DNA of 62,536 bases from Actinomycetes bacterium. GTDB lineage: Bacteria > Actinomycetota > Actinomycetes > Actinomycetales > Dermatophilaceae. The notes under the pieces are model-generated. The model was not told where the DNA came from and ran no database searches. It saw only the letters and a program-made list of their open reading frames with translations. The position numbers were made by a program, and so were the translations under genes. This document shows, in pieces, positions 17,552 through 25,254 of this stretch. The stretch's first letter is position 1. The number at the start of each line of letters is the position of its first letter. The stretch is from contig JAKOPT010000087.1 of NCBI GenBank assembly GCA_029778715.1, positions 1 through 62,536 on the forward strand. Reading direction: 5' to 3'.

Positions 17552-18699
17552 GTAAGTGCGTGCTCTGTTTCTATCCCGTGGCCTCTGATGCGGTCATGCT
17601 CTACTGTGACAACCCCAAATGCGCGCACGAGCGCAAGGTGGACGCCGTGGCGACCGAATACCTGGGCAAGGACCCCGGAGCCGGTGGGGACGTGACCATC
17701 GGCTACTCGGTCGTAGAGCGCCGCCCCCCGGGCGTGCGAGAGTGGCAGCCGACAAACAGGTTCTGCAAGAAGTGCGGTTCGGGCCTGCTGCGCATGTGCG
17801 TTCGGTGTCACACCCCCCTGCCCGAGGTCGTCCTCAACAGTGACGTAACCGCCGTTGCATTCGCGGGGCCGCGCAGTTCGGGAAAGACGGTGGCGATGAA
17901 GGTCGGGCTGTCACCGCTGTACAACATGATCGTGGGGATGGGGGGCGCCTTGGCTCTCATGCCCGCACTGAGCACAGTGAAGATCACCGACCAGGATCTC
18001 AAGAGCCAAGCGTTGCCGGCGACGGAGCGGCGGGTGCCCTGGACGCTGGTGTTCTCCCTCGGGCAGATTGCGGGTCGGTCGCGCATTCTGGCTATCCGTG
18101 ACATCGCCGGTGAGGACTTGGCGGCCGCGGACGCGCCCGGGAAATTCGACTATTTCGAGTATGCCGACCTGATCGTCTTCCTGTTCGATCCCTTCGAGGT
18201 GCCGCAGGTCCGCCATGCCCTGGAAGATATCTTGCCGGCGCAAGAGATCATCGGCGCCGACACCACGCAGGTCTTCACAAATCTGCTTGGGCTGATCGGG
18301 CGGGGCAGCCCGCGACTGGCGATCGTCGTGAGCAAGTTCGATGTCCTACACGAACTCAGTACGGTGGATGCCAACGTCGCGGCCCCGTTCCACAACCCGG
18401 GGGCCGGGTATATGCGCTCGCGCCCGGATGGCCCCACCTACGACGAAGTCCTCGGCGCCCTCATCTCCGAGGAGGTTCGGTCTCTGTTGGCAATGCTCGA
18501 CGCCCAGGGCCTGGTCAATCTCGCCGAACATCCGCCCACGGTCACCCCGGCAGAGACGCGCTTCTTTGCCATGTCAGCGTTGGGCGCTTCGACCGATGGC
18601 ACCGAGTTGTCCGCGCGAGGCAAGTCCCCCTACCGCGTCGTGGATCCCCTGTTTTGGATTCTCGCCACTCGTGGCATCGTCAGGACGATAGGAAAGTAG
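17548..18699 (+). CDS. TRAFAC-class GTPase with N-terminal zinc ribbons (double-GTPase-type, operon gene 9)
   Basis: The product has 383 residues. It has four Cys pairs before the GTPase domain: CVLC at residues 4-7, then CDNPKC, CKKC and CVRC. The P-loop is GPRSSGKT at 107-114. The switch II motif appears as RDIAGE (DxxG) and the base-recognition motif as SKFD in place of NKxD. It fits the double-GTPase-type TRAFAC proteins described with GAP1. Only one clear GTPase domain is visible; a degenerate partner domain may be too divergent to see by eye. GTG 17548 overlaps the previous stop and puts the first Cys pair at the extreme N-terminus. It is predicted to be a cytoplasmic GTP-driven switch. 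Confidence 0.85.
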   Translation: MSKCVLCFYPVASDAVMLYCDNPKCAHERKVDAVATEYLGKDPGAGGDVTIGYSVVERRPPGVREWQPTNRFCKKCGSGLLRMCVRCHTPLPEVVLNSDVTAVAFAGPRSSGKTVAMKVGLSPLYNMIVGMGGALALMPALSTVKITDQDLKSQALPATERRVPWTLVFSLGQIAGRSRILAIRDIAGEDLAAADAPGKFDYFEYADLIVFLFDPFEVPQVRHALEDILPAQEIIGADTTQVFTNLLGLIGRGSPRLAIVVSKFDVLHELSTVDANVAAPFHNPGAGYMRSRPDGPTYDEVLGALISEEVRSLLAMLDAQGLVNLAEHPPTVTPAETRFFAMSALGASTDGTELSARGKSPYRVVDPLFWILATRGIVRTIGK

Positions 18700-18701
18700 C
18701 C

Positions 18702-19409
18702 ATGAGCATCCCCGGAGACCCCTTTCAGTCCCATCCCGATCCATATCCGGGAGTATCGGGAAACGCGTCCCGCCAGAACTCTCCGTTCGACTGGCCCGGC
18801 GACTCGTCCACTCGCTCTGGTAATCCCTTCGAAGACCCCGCTTTTCCTGGGTCAACTGAGGTGGGATTCGCCGCGCCCTCAGTGATGGCGCCCTACCCCA
18901 GCCCCTACGGGGTCCCGGGCTCCGCAGGCAGCGGAGCGCGCTCCGGGTCGGTGGCAGGGCTTGGAAGCGGCGCCAAGGTTACCGGCGGGTGGTGGGGTTT
19001 GGGGCTCGTCGGGCTGGGCACGGTGGGGGGATTGGTATTTCTCTACTTGGTCTTCACCGAGATCAGGATCATCTCCACGCACCCACTCGGCAACGCCCTC
19101 CTCTGGGGATCGGCGTGGGCTGTAGCCTGCGCGGTCGTCACGGTGGGAATGATCGTGGCCGTGGTCGGCCTGATCCGTCGCAAGCGGCCGTGGGTCCAGG
19201 CATTGGCACTGGCTATCGGAATCTTGATTGCGCCCATCGCGTTCTTTGCTGATGCCCAACTTGGGGTCGACACCATGCTCGATCAGGCGCGTTCGGATGT
19301 CGGGCCCGCCGCCGGCGAGGGGATCTCAGCGCTGGCGGCATACGCTCAATCGCAGGGAATCGACCTCGGCCCCCTCAAACCAGTGCTGAGCGCTTTGGGC
19401 GCGGACTGA
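18702..19409 (+). CDS. membrane protein with NPF/DPF-rich N-terminal tail (operon gene 10)
   Basis: The product has 235 residues. The first ~95 are Pro/Ser/Gly-rich and disordered, with GDPF (residues 5-8), NSPF (about 26) and GNPF (about 40). Three membrane helices follow (about 103-125, 133-160, 168-190), then a short C-terminal segment. ATG 18702 comes 2 nt after the GTPase stop; the upstream in-frame ATG at 18654 lies inside the GTPase gene. Its build mirrors gene 2 (tail plus helices), suggesting both are membrane anchors that bind the same cytoplasmic partner through the PF motifs. No family recognised. Confidence 0.75.
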   Translation: MSIPGDPFQSHPDPYPGVSGNASRQNSPFDWPGDSSTRSGNPFEDPAFPGSTEVGFAAPSVMAPYPSPYGVPGSAGSGARSGSVAGLGSGAKVTGGWWGLGLVGLGTVGGLVFLYLVFTEIRIISTHPLGNALLWGSAWAVACAVVTVGMIVAVVGLIRRKRPWVQALALAIGILIAPIAFFADAQLGVDTMLDQARSDVGPAAGEGISALAAYAQSQGIDLGPLKPVLSALGAD

Positions 19410-19580
19410 GCTGCGGCCGCGGCCAAGGGAGGGACAGTCTGTCGTGTCTGACCATCAAGGGTGCGGGGGCCTGATTCGGGCCGCCGCAGCCAGGCTGCGA
19501 GACGGGATCGCGGAACGGTGTTCGGTGGCCCTCCCCCGTCAGTTCGATTGGGTCTTCAAGAATCTGGACGGGGAAGAGCC

Positions 19581-20189
19581 GTGAACGAGACGTACTGTGC
19601 ACGCTGTGGTGGCGTTCTCGAGGGGTCGCGGTGTCCGACCTGTGATCCACCGGTCGCGACGGCCGCGCCCTTTGGTGGCACGCGGTGGCTGCTGCTTCTG
19701 GCCGGAGTCGCGGGTCTCGTCGTTGTTGCTGCCGTGGCTTTCGGCATCGGCAGGGGGCTGACGACCGGTGGTCTCCCCGACGTGTCAACGGCGAGATCGC
19801 CCACGAGCAGCACCGGCTCGGGTGATTCGACCACTGTGCCTCGGCCATCCTCGACGGTATTGGGAGCGCCGACCCCAACCCTGCCGGCGCCAACGCCCCT
19901 GGCAACCTCCACTTTCGGCACGCTCCGCGCCTTGCCCGCAGGCTCCTGGCTCACGGTCCTGGACTCGAAACCGCAAACCGAGTGGACCGAAGCGGCGGCC
20001 TGGGGGGCGGCCCGTGCGCTGGGCTACAACGGGGTGACCGTGGTGGATTCCAGTGCGATTCCAGGACTCAACGGGGGCTACTGGGCCATTTCTCTTGTCG
20101 GCTTCTCGTCCAGGGACGCCGCCCGAGCGGCGTGCGCATCGGTGGGCCGTGATGTCGGGGGCACATGCTACGAGAGGTTGGTCCAGTGA
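19581..20189 (+). CDS. zinc-ribbon / single-TM protein with SPOR-like outside domain (operon gene 11)
   Basis: The product has 202 residues: an N-terminal zinc ribbon (CARC at residues 6-9, CPTC at 18-21), one TM helix (about 35-60), a Ser/Thr/Pro-rich linker (about 65-112) and a C-terminal ~80-residue alpha/beta domain. That domain contains the pattern PGLNGGYWAISLVGFSSRDA, which resembles SPOR-like domains of actinobacterial cell-wall proteins. SPOR domains bind glycan strands stripped of stem peptides. GTG 19581 follows a GGGGAAGAG ribosome site; a longer frame upstream has no Cys motif or good start. The 171-bp gap before it is the largest after gene 3, so an internal promoter is possible. 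The stop overlaps the amidase start (GTGA). Confidence 0.75.
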   Translation: MNETYCARCGGVLEGSRCPTCDPPVATAAPFGGTRWLLLLAGVAGLVVVAAVAFGIGRGLTTGGLPDVSTARSPTSSTGSGDSTTVPRPSSTVLGAPTPTLPAPTPLATSTFGTLRALPAGSWLTVLDSKPQTEWTEAAAWGAARALGYNGVTVVDSSAIPGLNGGYWAISLVGFSSRDAARAACASVGRDVGGTCYERLVQ

Positions 20190-21082
20190 CTGTGCCAGCG
20201 CCTGAGATTCGTCCTCGCGCCGAATGGGCTGCCGGGTTGGACCCGGTGGGAGCCCTCGAACCCGAGGACGACGTCCGGTTTCTCCTCGTCCACCACACCG
20301 CGAGCCCGAATACCGGGCCCGCGGAGTCGGTGAGTCAGTTACGGTCGTTCTTCCAATATCACACCACCACCAAGGGGTGGCCGGATATCGCCTACAACTT
20401 CCTTGTCGACTCGGGCGGGCGGATCTGGGAGGGACGCGCGGGGAGCCTGGCCGGGCCGGTCCGGGGCGATGCCACGGGTGGCAGCCAGGGCTTCGCACAG
20501 TTGTGTTGTTTCATTGGTGATTTCATGACGGTTCCGCCCAGCGATCAGGCGGTGGCGTCGATGACGCAGTTGTTGGCATGGCTGGCGGATCGTCACCACC
20601 TCGACCTTTCCCCCGACGCGCGTGTCTCGTTCGTGTCCCGTGGCTCGAACCGGTGGCCGGCAGGCACACGGGTCACGACCGCGCCGATTGCCGGGCACCG
20701 AGACATGTCCCAGACCACGTGCCCTGGGGACGCGGCATACGCCCTCATCCCGGGCACGTTCTTGGCTGGCGCTCGTGACCTGGTGCGTGCTGCGCGGCCG
20801 AGCGCCGCGGAACCGACGACACCGGCCGCGTCAACGCCGGTGCCGACGACGGCGTCGGCTCTCGCTTCTCCGTCCGCGTCCAAGGCGGTGCCGGAGGTCG
20901 CGCCGTCAGGTGCACGGGCGAGCGGCGCCGATGCCTCTCTCGGGCTGGGCGAGGCGGTGGCCGTCGCGGTGGGGACGGGTATCGTCGGCGGTGTGGCTTT
21001 CATCGTGCGTCGCAGGATGACGGCAGGCCGAGACCCAGATCCTGGACTGGAAGATCCCGAGCGGCACTCGGGTGGGTCGTGA
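20186..21082 (+). CDS. membrane-anchored PGRP/N-acetylmuramoyl-L-alanine amidase (Amidase_2 family, operon gene 12)
   Basis: The product has 298 residues. The N-terminal ~200 form a zinc amidase domain with the three expected ligands: H36 or H37 in VHHTAS, H171 in GHRDMSQ, and C179 in TTCPGD. A typical YNFLVDSGGRIWEGRAG core is also present. An Ala/Pro/Ser linker and a TM helix (about 250-272) follow, with a short basic tail. Members cleave the amide bond between N-acetylmuramic acid and L-alanine in peptidoglycan. No N-terminal signal is visible, so with only a C-terminal helix the side of the membrane it faces must be tested. GTG 20186 overlaps the previous stop. It is the only clear wall enzyme in the operon and the best effector candidate. 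Confidence 0.88.
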   Translation: MTVPAPEIRPRAEWAAGLDPVGALEPEDDVRFLLVHHTASPNTGPAESVSQLRSFFQYHTTTKGWPDIAYNFLVDSGGRIWEGRAGSLAGPVRGDATGGSQGFAQLCCFIGDFMTVPPSDQAVASMTQLLAWLADRHHLDLSPDARVSFVSRGSNRWPAGTRVTTAPIAGHRDMSQTTCPGDAAYALIPGTFLAGARDLVRAARPSAAEPTTPAASTPVPTTASALASPSASKAVPEVAPSGARASGADASLGLGEAVAVAVGTGIVGGVAFIVRRRMTAGRDPDPGLEDPERHSGGS

Positions 21083-21723
21083 TGCCACGGGAGTTGTGTC
21101 CGCGATGCGGGGCCGCGCTCGACGGGAGTCTCGCGCACTGGTGTGGGCAATTCAACGTGTCCGGCGGGTCGGTGGACATCCCGACGCGGCCAGCGCGCAG
21201 TCGTCGCTGGCTTCCTGTGGTCTTGGGGGCAGTCATCGTGGGCGCGAGCGCTGGGATTGGGTATGCCGTGGTCAGCAGTCGCTCGCAGCCACCGGTGACC
21301 GTGGCGGCCACATCGTCGTCGATTGTGTCGGTCTCGACGATGTCCGCTGCTCCGGCCCCCGCCAGTCCCAGTGCCCGCCCGCAAACCCAGGCTTCTCCCT
21401 CGCTTGCGGCGTCGCCTCCGGGCCCGGCCGCAGTGGCGGCACGGCCGATCAGCGTTCCCTCAGAAACAATCGTGTGTTCCACCGATGGGACCGGTTTGGC
21501 TGCCACCTCCATGGCGGACAACACCTGGACGAGCTGCATCTTCGCCGACATTGTGCGCCAGCGATACCGGGAAGCGGCCCCCGGCGGGGGCGCCGTATCG
21601 CTGCCGCAGGTCTACACACCGAAGTTCGGTCGCTACTGGGACCTCGTCTGCGAGAACACCGAGCCCGTCCACTGCTACGCCCCCGCCGATGGTCAAGTAG
21701 TCGTCTACCTGCGCCGCAACTAG
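21079..21723 (+). CDS. zinc-ribbon / single-TM protein with extracytoplasmic Cys-rich domain (operon gene 13)
   Basis: This 214-residue paralogue of gene 1 has a zinc-ribbon-like start (CPRCGAALDG, then a single C in HWCGQ, so the second Cys pair is incomplete). A TM helix spans about 38-60, followed by a Ser/Pro linker and the outside domain with TSCIFADIV...YR, CENTEPVHC and a terminal VVYLRRN strand. The overlap with the amidase stop allows GTG 21079 or ATG 21082. Genes 1 and 13 carry the same outside domain and frame the operon. The last gene ends 230 bp before a convergent cupin gene, with no obvious terminator. Confidence 0.75.
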   Translation: MMPRELCPRCGAALDGSLAHWCGQFNVSGGSVDIPTRPARSRRWLPVVLGAVIVGASAGIGYAVVSSRSQPPVTVAATSSSIVSVSTMSAAPAPASPSARPQTQASPSLAASPPGPAAVAARPISVPSETIVCSTDGTGLAATSMADNTWTSCIFADIVRQRYREAAPGGGAVSLPQVYTPKFGRYWDLVCENTEPVHCYAPADGQVVVYLRRN

Positions 21724-21954
21724 GCGATCGTCCCGTTGAAATGTCAGGGGGGCAGGTCGCGGCGTTTGATGCGGGCCTCGGCTGCGCTGAATGCTCGCGA
21801 AGTGACTCTTCGGGTCACGGACTTGTCGGAACGAGCCACCCAGATGGTCTGGTATCGAGGACGACACTCCGTGAGCCCGTATTGCTGGAGGGGATGAGGC
21901 GACCCGATAGGGCGTTTCGTGCCGCCCCGTCACGCTTGGCGCGAGACGCGGGGC

Positions 21955-22404
21955 CTAGACACCCGGCGGCGTGACGGTCAGGAGGAAGACGCCGTCCTCG
22001 AGGCAGTCCACGGCGTGCCGTTCCGGCGGGATTGCCACCAACTCGGCTGGGCCACAGACCCACTCGTGGTCAGCGGAAGACAGGCGGAAGCAACCGGAGA
22101 GGACGTGCAGGCTTGCCGCGGGGGGTGAGGCGTGCTCGGCGAGGCCGGCGCCGGCGGTGAGCGCGACGAGCAGAGCGCGTTGGCGTTCGCCCTTGAGGAC
22201 GGGCAGGGTCGCCTTGCCCCGGGCGTCGGCGCGGGCCTGGGCGAGAAGCGCTGCGCCGGCGGCGGTGAGGTTGACGATGGCCGGCTGGCCGGGTTCGCTC
22301 GGGAGGCCCTCCCAGGGGGCGGAGGGGCGGCGCTCACGCTCGAGCGGTATGCCGGGGGCATCGTTGGTCGGGGGCTGGCCAAGGGCGATGGGTTCGGGCA
22401 TCAC
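21955..22404 (-). CDS. cupin-domain protein
   Basis: The product has 149 residues. After a Pro-rich start it has a single cupin barrel: the segment ASLHVLSGCFRL matches cupin motif 1 and the PPERHAVDCLEDG segment matches motif 2. The ATG overlaps the stop of the upstream regulator gene (TGATG), so the two form an operon transcribed leftwards. Small cupins can bind metals or sense small molecules; nothing here fixes a ligand. The Pro-rich N-terminal ~50 residues are unusual for the family. Confidence 0.7.
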   Translation of the reverse strand: MMPEPIALGQPPTNDAPGIPLERERRPSAPWEGLPSEPGQPAIVNLTAAGAALLAQARADARGKATLPVLKGERQRALLVALTAGAGLAEHASPPAASLHVLSGCFRLSSADHEWVCGPAELVAIPPERHAVDCLEDGVFLLTVTPPGV

Positions 22405-23204
22405 GGCTCCGCGGTGGTGTGTGTCTGCTTCCGGTGGGAAAGGGGCACTTCGCCCCCCGACTGTTGGGGTGCGAAGTGGACGTTGGGCGGTTCAGGCGGG
22501 AAAGGGGTGAAAGGAGTGGTGGTCCGGAGGTGGGCGCGGCACAACTGGGGGCCGACGAAGGGTTCGAGGCTGACCTGGGCCTGTGGCTCACCGAGGCGTT
22601 CCAGGGCGCCGGAGATGAGGCCTCGATGGATGCCGCACACGACCGCCGGGTGTTTCTGCGCCAAGTCCAGAAAGGGGCAGTGGCTCAAGGTGATGCGGAC
22701 GACTCGGCCGCGGTCTGTGGTCGTGACGTCGGGCGTGTATCCCCATTCGCCGAGGACATCGACCATCTGCCCTACCTTGGCGAGCCATCGGCCGGGGGTG
22801 TCCGCGACCGGTCCGTCGTGGGCGGGGACATGCGCCAAGGCCCAGCGGCGGCCGACGTCGGCCGGGGTCGCGTCGCCGCCTTCCCCCAGCGAGGCGAACG
22901 TGTCGGCCAGCAGTCCCGCGAGGACCCGGAGTCCTTTCGTGGCACGCCCGTCGCCAGGCAACGAGCCGGGCAGCACGGCATACACCTTCTTGGGGCGGCC
23001 GGCGCCGGGTTGCTTCTCGAAGCGAGACTCGAGCAAGCCGCCGATCACCAACTGTTCGAGGTGGAAGCGGGCCGTGGTCAGGTGCAACTGCAGGGTGTCG
23101 CCCACGGCTGCGGCCGTCATCGCGCCCGATTCGCTGAGCGTGTCGAGGACGAGTCGCCGCACCGGCGAGGCGAGCAGGGCGATCCCGGAGCCGGGCCCGG
23201 TCAT
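22401..23204 (-). CDS. ArsR/SufR-like winged-helix regulator with Cys/His metal-site motif
   Basis: The product has 267 residues. An N-terminal winged-helix domain (about 10-75, with VRRLVLDTLSESG and a LHLTTARFHLEQL recognition helix) is followed by a ligand region ending in CPFLDLAQKHPAVVCGIHRG. This resembles the Cys/His cluster of SufR-type regulators, which hold an iron-sulfur cluster. The last ~35 residues, Pro-rich and ending SHRKQTHTTAEP, are encoded by the ~100-bp repeat (22424-22522), so the C-terminus has been replaced or extended by repeat DNA. A perfect inverted repeat lies 24 bp upstream of the start (23228-23253) and suggests autoregulation. It is co-transcribed with the cupin gene. 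Confidence 0.75.
   Translation of the reverse strand: MTGPGSGIALLASPVRRLVLDTLSESGAMTAAAVGDTLQLHLTTARFHLEQLVIGGLLESRFEKQPGAGRPKKVYAVLPGSLPGDGRATKGLRVLAGLLADTFASLGEGGDATPADVGRRWALAHVPAHDGPVADTPGRWLAKVGQMVDVLGEWGYTPDVTTTDRGRVVRITLSHCPFLDLAQKHPAVVCGIHRGLISGALERLGEPQAQVSLEPFVGPQLCRAHLRTTTPFTPFPPEPPNVHFAPQQSGGEVPLSHRKQTHTTAEP
22424..22522. repeat. ~100-bp direct repeat with hairpin, right copy
   Basis: Second copy of the element at 222-320, same orientation, ~89% identical by eye. It lies wholly inside the 3' coding end of the regulator gene on the minus strand. The hairpin arms CACTTCGC/GCGAAGTG are kept. In the regulator frame both copies would encode similar peptides (ending EVPLSHRKQ), which hints that both derive from this coding context or that the element is kept open in this frame. 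Confidence 0.8.
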
Positions 23205-23227
23205 GGTCCTCCCTTCGCGCCATCGGA

Positions 23228-23253
23228 ATATAGAGGAGATCCCTACTCTATAT
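23228..23253. promoter_or_regulatory. operator-like inverted repeat upstream of the SufR-like regulator
   Basis: Perfect 8-bp arms ATATAGAG and CTCTATAT are separated by 10 bp. It is an AT-rich island in a GC-rich gap and sits 24 bp before the regulator start. Placement and symmetry fit an autoregulatory operator for a dimeric winged-helix protein overlapping the promoter. Confidence 0.65.
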
Positions 23254-23311
23254 CCGGCGCGGCCCGGGTTGTTGGCGGGTGGCGCGGGAGCCGAGACCAG
23301 TCGCCGGGAGG

Positions 23312-23797
23312 TCAGGGCTGCGTGCCGGGCCTCTCACTGAGGTCGGCGACCATCGCGGCGAGGGCGCGGATCACGTCGTCACCGGCCACGGTGACCGCGA
23401 CCCCGTGGGCGCCGGCCCCCATGGAAATGCGACGTCCCGCGATCGAGGCGTCGGCGAGCACGGGCAGGGCGGTCTTGGCCCCGAAGGGCGTGATCGTGCC
23501 GCGTTCGTAGCCCGTGACCTCGAGGGCCTCGGCGGCGCTGGGCATCGAGAGCCGGTTGACGCCGAGGACCGCGCGCACCTTCGGCCAGGAGAACTCCCGA
23601 TCCCCCGGCACGAGCACGAACAGGTAGTCGCCGGGGCCGCGCCGCAGCACGAGGGTCTTGACGATGTCGCCGGGCGCGACCCCGCGGGCGGCGGCAGCCT
23701 CGGCGAGCGAACTCACCGGTCCGTGCCGGGTCACCTCGACGTCGATCCCGTATGCCGTGAGCGCACCGAGCGCTCGCGCCTCACCTTCGCTGCCCAT
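23312..23797 (-). CDS. YbaK/EbsC-family aminoacyl-tRNA deacylase
   Basis: The product has 161 residues from ATG 23797. An in-frame start at 23908 would add 37 Arg/Pro-rich residues that do not look like the family. The YbaK fold shows as IVKTLVLRRGPGDYLFVLVPGDREF with the conserved Lys, and the GYERGTITPFG motif. These proteins hydrolyse mischarged tRNA, such as Cys-tRNA(Pro), in trans. It is monocistronic, divergent from the hut genes. Confidence 0.85.
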   Translation of the reverse strand: MGSEGEARALGALTAYGIDVEVTRHGPVSSLAEAAAARGVAPGDIVKTLVLRRGPGDYLFVLVPGDREFSWPKVRAVLGVNRLSMPSAAEALEVTGYERGTITPFGAKTALPVLADASIAGRRISMGAGAHGVAVTVAGDDVIRALAAMVADLSERPGTQP

Positions 23798-24006
23798 GGC
23801 CGTGACTGTACGGGCCCGCCGGGTCGCGGGCGCGGCGGTAGGTGGGCCGGTCACGCGGGAAGGGAGTCGGCGGCATACCGGATCGCCAGGACCGACCCGA
23901 CCGCCCACGAAGGCACCACGAGCGAGTCTGCCCGACGAGACAGTGTCGGAGGCACGGTGCGGGGTGGGGAGTGGCTTTCGAGCGGGAGACAGGGTGGAAT
24001 GGGGGT

Positions 24007-25254
24007 ATGCCGTTGCGCCCCCTCAGCGTTGAGGTCCGATCCGCCTTTCGCCGCCTCTGGTCGGAACTGGAGCCGATCGGGCGGGCGGAGACGGGGGGCT
24101 ATCGCCGGTATGCCTGGACCCGCACCGACCTGGAGCTGCGGGACTGGTTCGCGGCGCAGGCGCAGGCTCGTGGGCTGACCCTGACCGAAGATCGCGTCGG
24201 CAACCAGTGGGCCTGGTGGGGACCGGCGCCCGAGGGCGGCGAAGGGTCCGGGGCCCGCCGCAAGGCCATCGTCACCGGCTCACATCTGGATTCGGTGCCC
24301 GACGGCGGCGCCTTCGACGGTCCCCTCGGTGTCGTCTCCAGCCTGCTCGCCGTCGATGTCCTCCGCGAACGCGGCCACCGCCCCGACCGGCCCCTTGCCG
24401 TCGTCAACTTCGTCGACGAAGAGGGCGCGCGGTTCGGGATCGCCTGCGCGGGTTCCCGATTGCTCACCGGAGTGCTCGACCCCGACCGGGCTCGCGCCCT
24501 CAGGGACAGCGACGGGGTCACCATGGCCCAGGCCCTCGCCGACGCCGGTCGCGACCCCGATGCCCTGGGCCCCGACCCCGAGGCCCTGGCCCGCATCGGC
24601 GCCTTCGTCGAACTCCACATCGAACAGGGCCGGTACCTCGTCGATCGCGGCGCCGCCGTCGGCGTCGGCAGCCACATCTGGCCCCATGGGCGCTGGCGCA
24701 TCGACATTCCCGGCGAGGCCAACCACGCCGGCACGACGGCCCTGGAGGACCGCCAGGACGCGATGATCGGGTTCGCCGCCGCCGTCATCGCGGCCCGCCG
24801 CGCCGCCCAAACCCACGGGTGCGTCGCCACCATCGGCAAGGTCGCCGTCACCCCCGGCGGCGTCAACGCCATCCCCAGCGCCGTCACCGGCTGGCTCGAC
24901 GCCCGCGGCGCCGACGCCCACGCCGTCGAGGCGGTCGTCGCCGACGTCGCCGCCATCATGGACGACTTCGACGCGCAGGTGCGCCAGGAATCGTGGACCC
25001 CCACCACCGACTTCGACCACGCCCTAGTGCGGCAGATGGCCGGCCGGCTCGGCGGCATACCGACCCTCGGCACCGGAGCCGGACACGACAGCGGCATCCT
25101 CGCCAACGCCGGAATCCCGGCCGCGATGCTCTTCGTCCGCAACCCGACCGGGGTGTCGCACTCCCCGGCGGAGTTCGCCGAAGAGGGCGACAGTCTCGTC
25201 GGGGTCGCGGCCCTCGCGGCCGTGCTCGCCGACCTCACCGGCGGCCCGCGATGA
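24007..25254 (+). CDS. M20-family amidohydrolase (allantoate amidohydrolase / N-carbamoyl amino-acid hydrolase type) in a hut cluster
   Basis: The product has 415 residues. The M20 dinuclear-metal motifs are visible: GSHLDSVPDGGAFDG, VDEEGARFG, FVELHIEQG, and the C-terminal GAGHDSGILAN. Lid-domain residues HAGTTALEDRQD match the allantoate/carbamoyl hydrolase subgroup. It overlaps hutF by ATGA, and hutI follows, so in this operon it probably deformylates N-formylglutamate, the step done by HutG elsewhere. That assignment is from context; related actinobacterial hut clusters have the same arrangement as far as I recall. ATG 24007 is chosen over the upstream extension, which is Arg-rich and unlike the family. 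Confidence 0.85.
   Translation: MPLRPLSVEVRSAFRRLWSELEPIGRAETGGYRRYAWTRTDLELRDWFAAQAQARGLTLTEDRVGNQWAWWGPAPEGGEGSGARRKAIVTGSHLDSVPDGGAFDGPLGVVSSLLAVDVLRERGHRPDRPLAVVNFVDEEGARFGIACAGSRLLTGVLDPDRARALRDSDGVTMAQALADAGRDPDALGPDPEALARIGAFVELHIEQGRYLVDRGAAVGVGSHIWPHGRWRIDIPGEANHAGTTALEDRQDAMIGFAAAVIAARRAAQTHGCVATIGKVAVTPGGVNAIPSAVTGWLDARGADAHAVEAVVADVAAIMDDFDAQVRQESWTPTTDFDHALVRQMAGRLGGIPTLGTGAGHDSGILANAGIPAAMLFVRNPTGVSHSPAEFAEEGDSLVGVAALAAVLADLTGGPR

Noticed and set aside
222..22522. Integrase-type attachment sites (attL/attR) around the operon
   Set aside because: No integrase or tRNA gene is present, the repeats are only ~89% identical and contain a hairpin like other dispersed repeats here. It is kept as a finding but not called as att sites.
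24207..25250. Plus-strand upstream extension of hutF
   Set aside because: The first ~350 residues are Arg/Pro-rich and overlap the M20 hydrolase out of frame; hutF starts at the ATG overlapping that gene's stop.
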